Shown: piece after piece, positions 4,778-6,326 of the stretch
Position numbering within the stretch: the first letter of the stretch is position 1
Layout of the letters: each line of letters begins with the position of its first letter
DNA from: an uncultured Campylobacter sp.
Lineage (GTDB): Bacteria > Campylobacterota > Campylobacteria > Campylobacterales > Campylobacteraceae
NCBI GenBank assembly: GCA_900772495.1
Contig: CAAHEJ010000100.1
Location: 1 to 6,326 of the forward strand
DNA length: 6,326 nucleotides
Direction: 5' to 3'
Position numbers and translations under genes: made by a program
The notes under the pieces: generated by a model
Told to the model about the DNA's origin: nothing
Database searches by the model: none
Seen by the model: only the letters and a program-made list of their open reading frames with translations

Positions 4778-5662
4778 TTGCTACAATTATACATAAAATT
4801 CAAAAACAAAGGAAAAATCATCACATTTAGCGAATTTGGCGCAAGGTATGCCAGCGATGACATAGAGCAGCTTTTTGACTTGTATAGCGTTTTTGACGGC
4901 TTTGATGGCTTTAGAATGTGTGCTGATTTAAGGCAAAGCATAAGGCAAAATTTACTCTTGCATTATGATGAAATAGCGCAAAATTTGAGCTTTGACAAGG
5001 ATACGAATTTCGCCCTTTATTTGCTTGCTAAAAACAACCGCAAACGCTACTCCATAAACCGCAAAATAGGACATTTCAAGGCGCAAAATATCATCAACTC
5101 TTTGCTGAATGCTAAAATTTTGAGCCTTGAAAAGAGCAAAGAGCAAAAACCAAAGCTTTTAAAGGGACAAAAACTCAAAAAGCACCTAAAAAACTATACC
5201 ATACAAGATAAAATTCTTTTCAAAGACCATTTTACACGCTTTTTCTTTCGCTTTTTAAAGCCAAATGAAGCGCTCATAAGAGCTGGCGAGTTTGATAAGG
5301 TTTTAGAGCTTATATTTAGCGAGTTTGAGCATTATCAAAGCCTGTGCTTTGAGCTTTTGTCAAAGGAATTTTTGCAAAAAAAATTCGAGCTTGAAAGCGT
5401 GTCGAGTTTCTGGCACAGGGACATTGAAGTGGATTTATACTACAAAGATAGCGAATTTTGCCTTATGGGCGAAGTGAAATTCAAAAACCGCAAGATTTGC
5501 AAAAATATCTTTCATCTTTTGCAAAACAAGGCAAAAGCCCTTGACATAAAGCCAGACTTTTATATCATCTTTTCAAAAAGTGGCTTTTCAAACGAATTTG
5601 CGCGCAAAAAAGAACGGAATTTGCTTTTGTTTGATATAAATGACTGCAAAGAACTGATTTAA
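4778..5662 (+). CDS. DUF234-type PD-(D/E)xK nuclease-like protein with winged-helix region (Cj0792-like)
   Basis: Up to 294 residues; function unknown. Seen: a middle region of about 75-125 resembling a winged helix (NRKRYSINRKIGHFKAQNI, then NAKILSLEKS); FKDHFTRFFFRFLKPNEA at 148-165, matching the P-F-x-R-F-W-F-R-F-x-x-P-N hallmark before the DUF234 domain; then FWHRDIEVDL and MGEVKFKN, giving D219, E232 and K234 of a PD-(D/E)xK core, and YIIFSKSGFSNEF. Family knowledge: these parts normally form the C-terminal half of archaeal-type AAA ATPases. Here no Walker A/B ATPase domain is present and there is no room for one. The coordinates give the longest frame from a TTG, but that TTG precedes the likely promoter and SD, so translation more likely starts at about 4817-4820, where the codons are ATC. 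It lies 9 nt before flgS and is almost certainly cotranscribed with it. It resembles C. jejuni Cj0792 by position. Catalytic activity is untested. Confidence 0.75.
   Translation: MLQLYIKFKNKGKIITFSEFGARYASDDIEQLFDLYSVFDGFDGFRMCADLRQSIRQNLLLHYDEIAQNLSFDKDTNFALYLLAKNNRKRYSINRKIGHFKAQNIINSLLNAKILSLEKSKEQKPKLLKGQKLKKHLKNYTIQDKILFKDHFTRFFFRFLKPNEALIRAGEFDKVLELIFSEFEHYQSLCFELLSKEFLQKKFELESVSSFWHRDIEVDLYYKDSEFCLMGEVKFKNRKICKNIFHLLQNKAKALDIKPDFYIIFSKSGFSNEFARKKERNLLLFDINDCKELI
4782..4791. promoter_or_regulatory. Overlapping divergent -10 boxes between the aminotransferase gene and the flgS operon
   Basis: On the plus strand TTGCTACAAT ends in a -10 box TACAAT (4782-4787). On the minus strand ATGTATAAT contains TATAAT (4791-4786). 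The two boxes share two bases, so polymerase could probably not occupy both at once. Predicted starts are near 4794 (rightward) and 4779 (leftward), giving short leaders with an SD on each side (AAAGGA 4808-4813; AAGG 4766-4763). Confidence 0.6.
4808..4813 (+). promoter_or_regulatory. SD sequence that conflicts with the available start codons
   Basis: AAAGGA is the only good SD near the beginning of the Cj0792-like gene and lies properly downstream of the -10 box. The in-frame codons 3 and 6 nt after it are ATC ATC (4817-4822), followed by ACA TTT AGC. The next standard start in frame is TTG at 4880, with no good SD. Confidence 0.5.
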
Positions 5663-5671
5663 GGATTTAAA

Positions 5672-6326
5672 ATGAACGATGAAAGCCTAAAAAACCTTGA
5701 TTTTACCAACAAAGAAACGCTAGAAGCCTTAATAGAGCAAACTTATGTCATAGAAAATGAGTATAATGCCCTAAAAGAGAGCTTTGCGAGCTTGCAGCAG
5801 ATGATGAGTGAGATTGTCGAAGTGCTGCCAAATGCGCTGTGGGTGCTCAACAAGGACAAGAGCATACATTTGCAAAACCAGCTTGGCAAGGAAAATGACG
5901 AGCTTTTGGGGGCGATTGATTTAAGCAAAGCGCACTATGAGCTTGAATTTAAGGGGCATTTTTTTGTGGTGAAAAACATTTCTTATGGCGATAAATTCAT
6001 CATACAAGCCACTGACATAAGCGCTGAAAAGCGAAACGAACGGCTTGCGAGTATGGGAAGTGTGGCAGCACACCTTGCCCACGAGATACGAAACCCCATA
6101 GGCTCTATATCGTTGCTTGTATCGACTTTGTATGAGCGAAGCGAGCTGAAAAACAAGCACATAGTGCTGGAAATGCAAAAGGCGATTTCGCGCGTGGAAC
6201 GCATAGTAAATTCAACCTTGCTTTTCACAAAGGGCGTGCATATCAACGCCGCGCCCTTTAAGCTGTGCGAACTCAAAGACGAGTGCGAAGCTGTGGTGAA
6301 TTCTTACAATTTCAACGCTAAAATCG
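5672..6326 (+). CDS. flgS: FlgS, sensor histidine kinase of the flagellar sigma-54 regulon (partial, right edge)
   Basis: The first 218 residues are visible and the frame is open to the edge; the ATPase (HATPase_c) domain would follow outside. FlgS is a soluble cytoplasmic kinase that senses assembly of the flagellar export apparatus/MS ring and phosphorylates FlgR, switching on sigma-54 rod and hook genes. Seen: an N-terminal helical, coiled-coil-like part (about 15-50), a PAS-like stretch EVLPNALWVLNKDKSIHLQN (50-69) running to about 115, then the HisKA dimerisation helix with NERLASMGSVAAHLAHEIRN. The phospho-acceptor is H137 in the HEIRNP H-box, corresponding to H141 of C. jejuni FlgS. 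No membrane segment is present. The ATG at 5672 has AAGGA (5661-5665) overlapping the stop codon of the previous gene, suggesting translational coupling. A6 (5688-5693) and T7 (5959-5965) tracts are present; short A/T tracts are reported sites of flgS phase variation in C. jejuni. Confidence 0.88.
   Translation, partial: MNDESLKNLDFTNKETLEALIEQTYVIENEYNALKESFASLQQMMSEIVEVLPNALWVLNKDKSIHLQNQLGKENDELLGAIDLSKAHYELEFKGHFFVVKNISYGDKFIIQATDISAEKRNERLASMGSVAAHLAHEIRNPIGSISLLVSTLYERSELKNKHIVLEMQKAISRVERIVNSTLLFTKGVHINAAPFKLCELKDECEAVVNSYNFNAKI

Noticed and set aside
4741..4941. A 66-codon minus-strand frame over the start of the Cj0792-like gene
   Set aside because: It overlaps the aminotransferase N-terminus in another frame and runs across the divergent promoter; no SD or homology feature supports it.
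5908..5912. G5 run in flgS as a second contingency locus
   Set aside because: Five G is too short to be notably unstable; the A6 and T7 tracts are the more plausible slippage sites, and even those are modest.
5921..6276. Two overlapping minus-strand frames of 85 and 97 codons
   Set aside because: They are antisense to the PAS-like and HisKA parts of flgS, which are clearly the real coding sequence.
1..6326. CRISPR arrays, tRNA/rRNA genes, insertion sequences, toxin-antitoxin or phage-defence genes
   Set aside because: I saw no regularly spaced direct repeats, cloverleaf-like or rRNA-like sequence, transposase motifs or terminal inverted repeats. The DUF234 nuclease-like gene is not accompanied by any restriction or defence partner.

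Overview
The window looks like part of a Campylobacter (Epsilonproteobacteria) chromosome. The evidence is AT-rich DNA, extended -10 promoters (TGCTATAAT type) without clear -35 boxes, AAGGA ribosome binding sites, a poly-G tract inside a surface-modification gene, and gene pairs I recognise from Campylobacter jejuni: dba-dsbI, and the aminotransferase / hypothetical / flgS trio (Cj0791c-Cj0792-Cj0793 in C. jejuni, from memory). The larger order differs from what I recall for C. jejuni, so this is probably another species. I cannot name it from sequence alone.

Layout. Positions 1-826 (minus strand) hold the disulfide-bond operon dba-dsbI; dsbI runs off the left edge. Positions 827-1113 are a regulatory intergenic region with a 17-bp operator-like inverted repeat over the dba -10 box, a T14 tract, a second inverted repeat, and a promoter with an 11-bp-phased direct repeat for the next gene. 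Positions 1114-1530 (plus) encode a small secreted protein with two PepSY-like repeats. It converges on a phosphoethanolamine transferase of the EptC/CptA type (1628-3388, minus), with a shared hairpin terminator between them. Positions 3465-4757 (minus) encode a SufS/Csd-like class V PLP enzyme. A compact divergent promoter separates it from a plus-strand pair: a DUF234-type PD-(D/E)xK nuclease-like protein (4778-5662) and flgS, the sensor kinase of the sigma-54 flagellar regulon (5672 to the right edge, incomplete).

How the genes work together. Most products act at the cell envelope: disulfide formation, a periplasmic PepSY-like protein, and pEtN decoration of lipid A/core/flagellar rod. 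FlgS controls flagellar assembly. The most notable signal is a G9 tract at the join between the membrane and catalytic domains of the pEtN transferase. The gene is in frame here, but a one-base change in either direction would cut off the whole catalytic domain, so on/off phase variation of envelope modification is plausible. Second-tier signals are the unusual translation start of the gene before flgS, that gene's apparent origin as the C-terminal half of an ATPase/DUF234 protein, and an AT-only terminator abutting the eptC promoter. I found no CRISPR array, tRNA, rRNA, insertion sequence or defence island.
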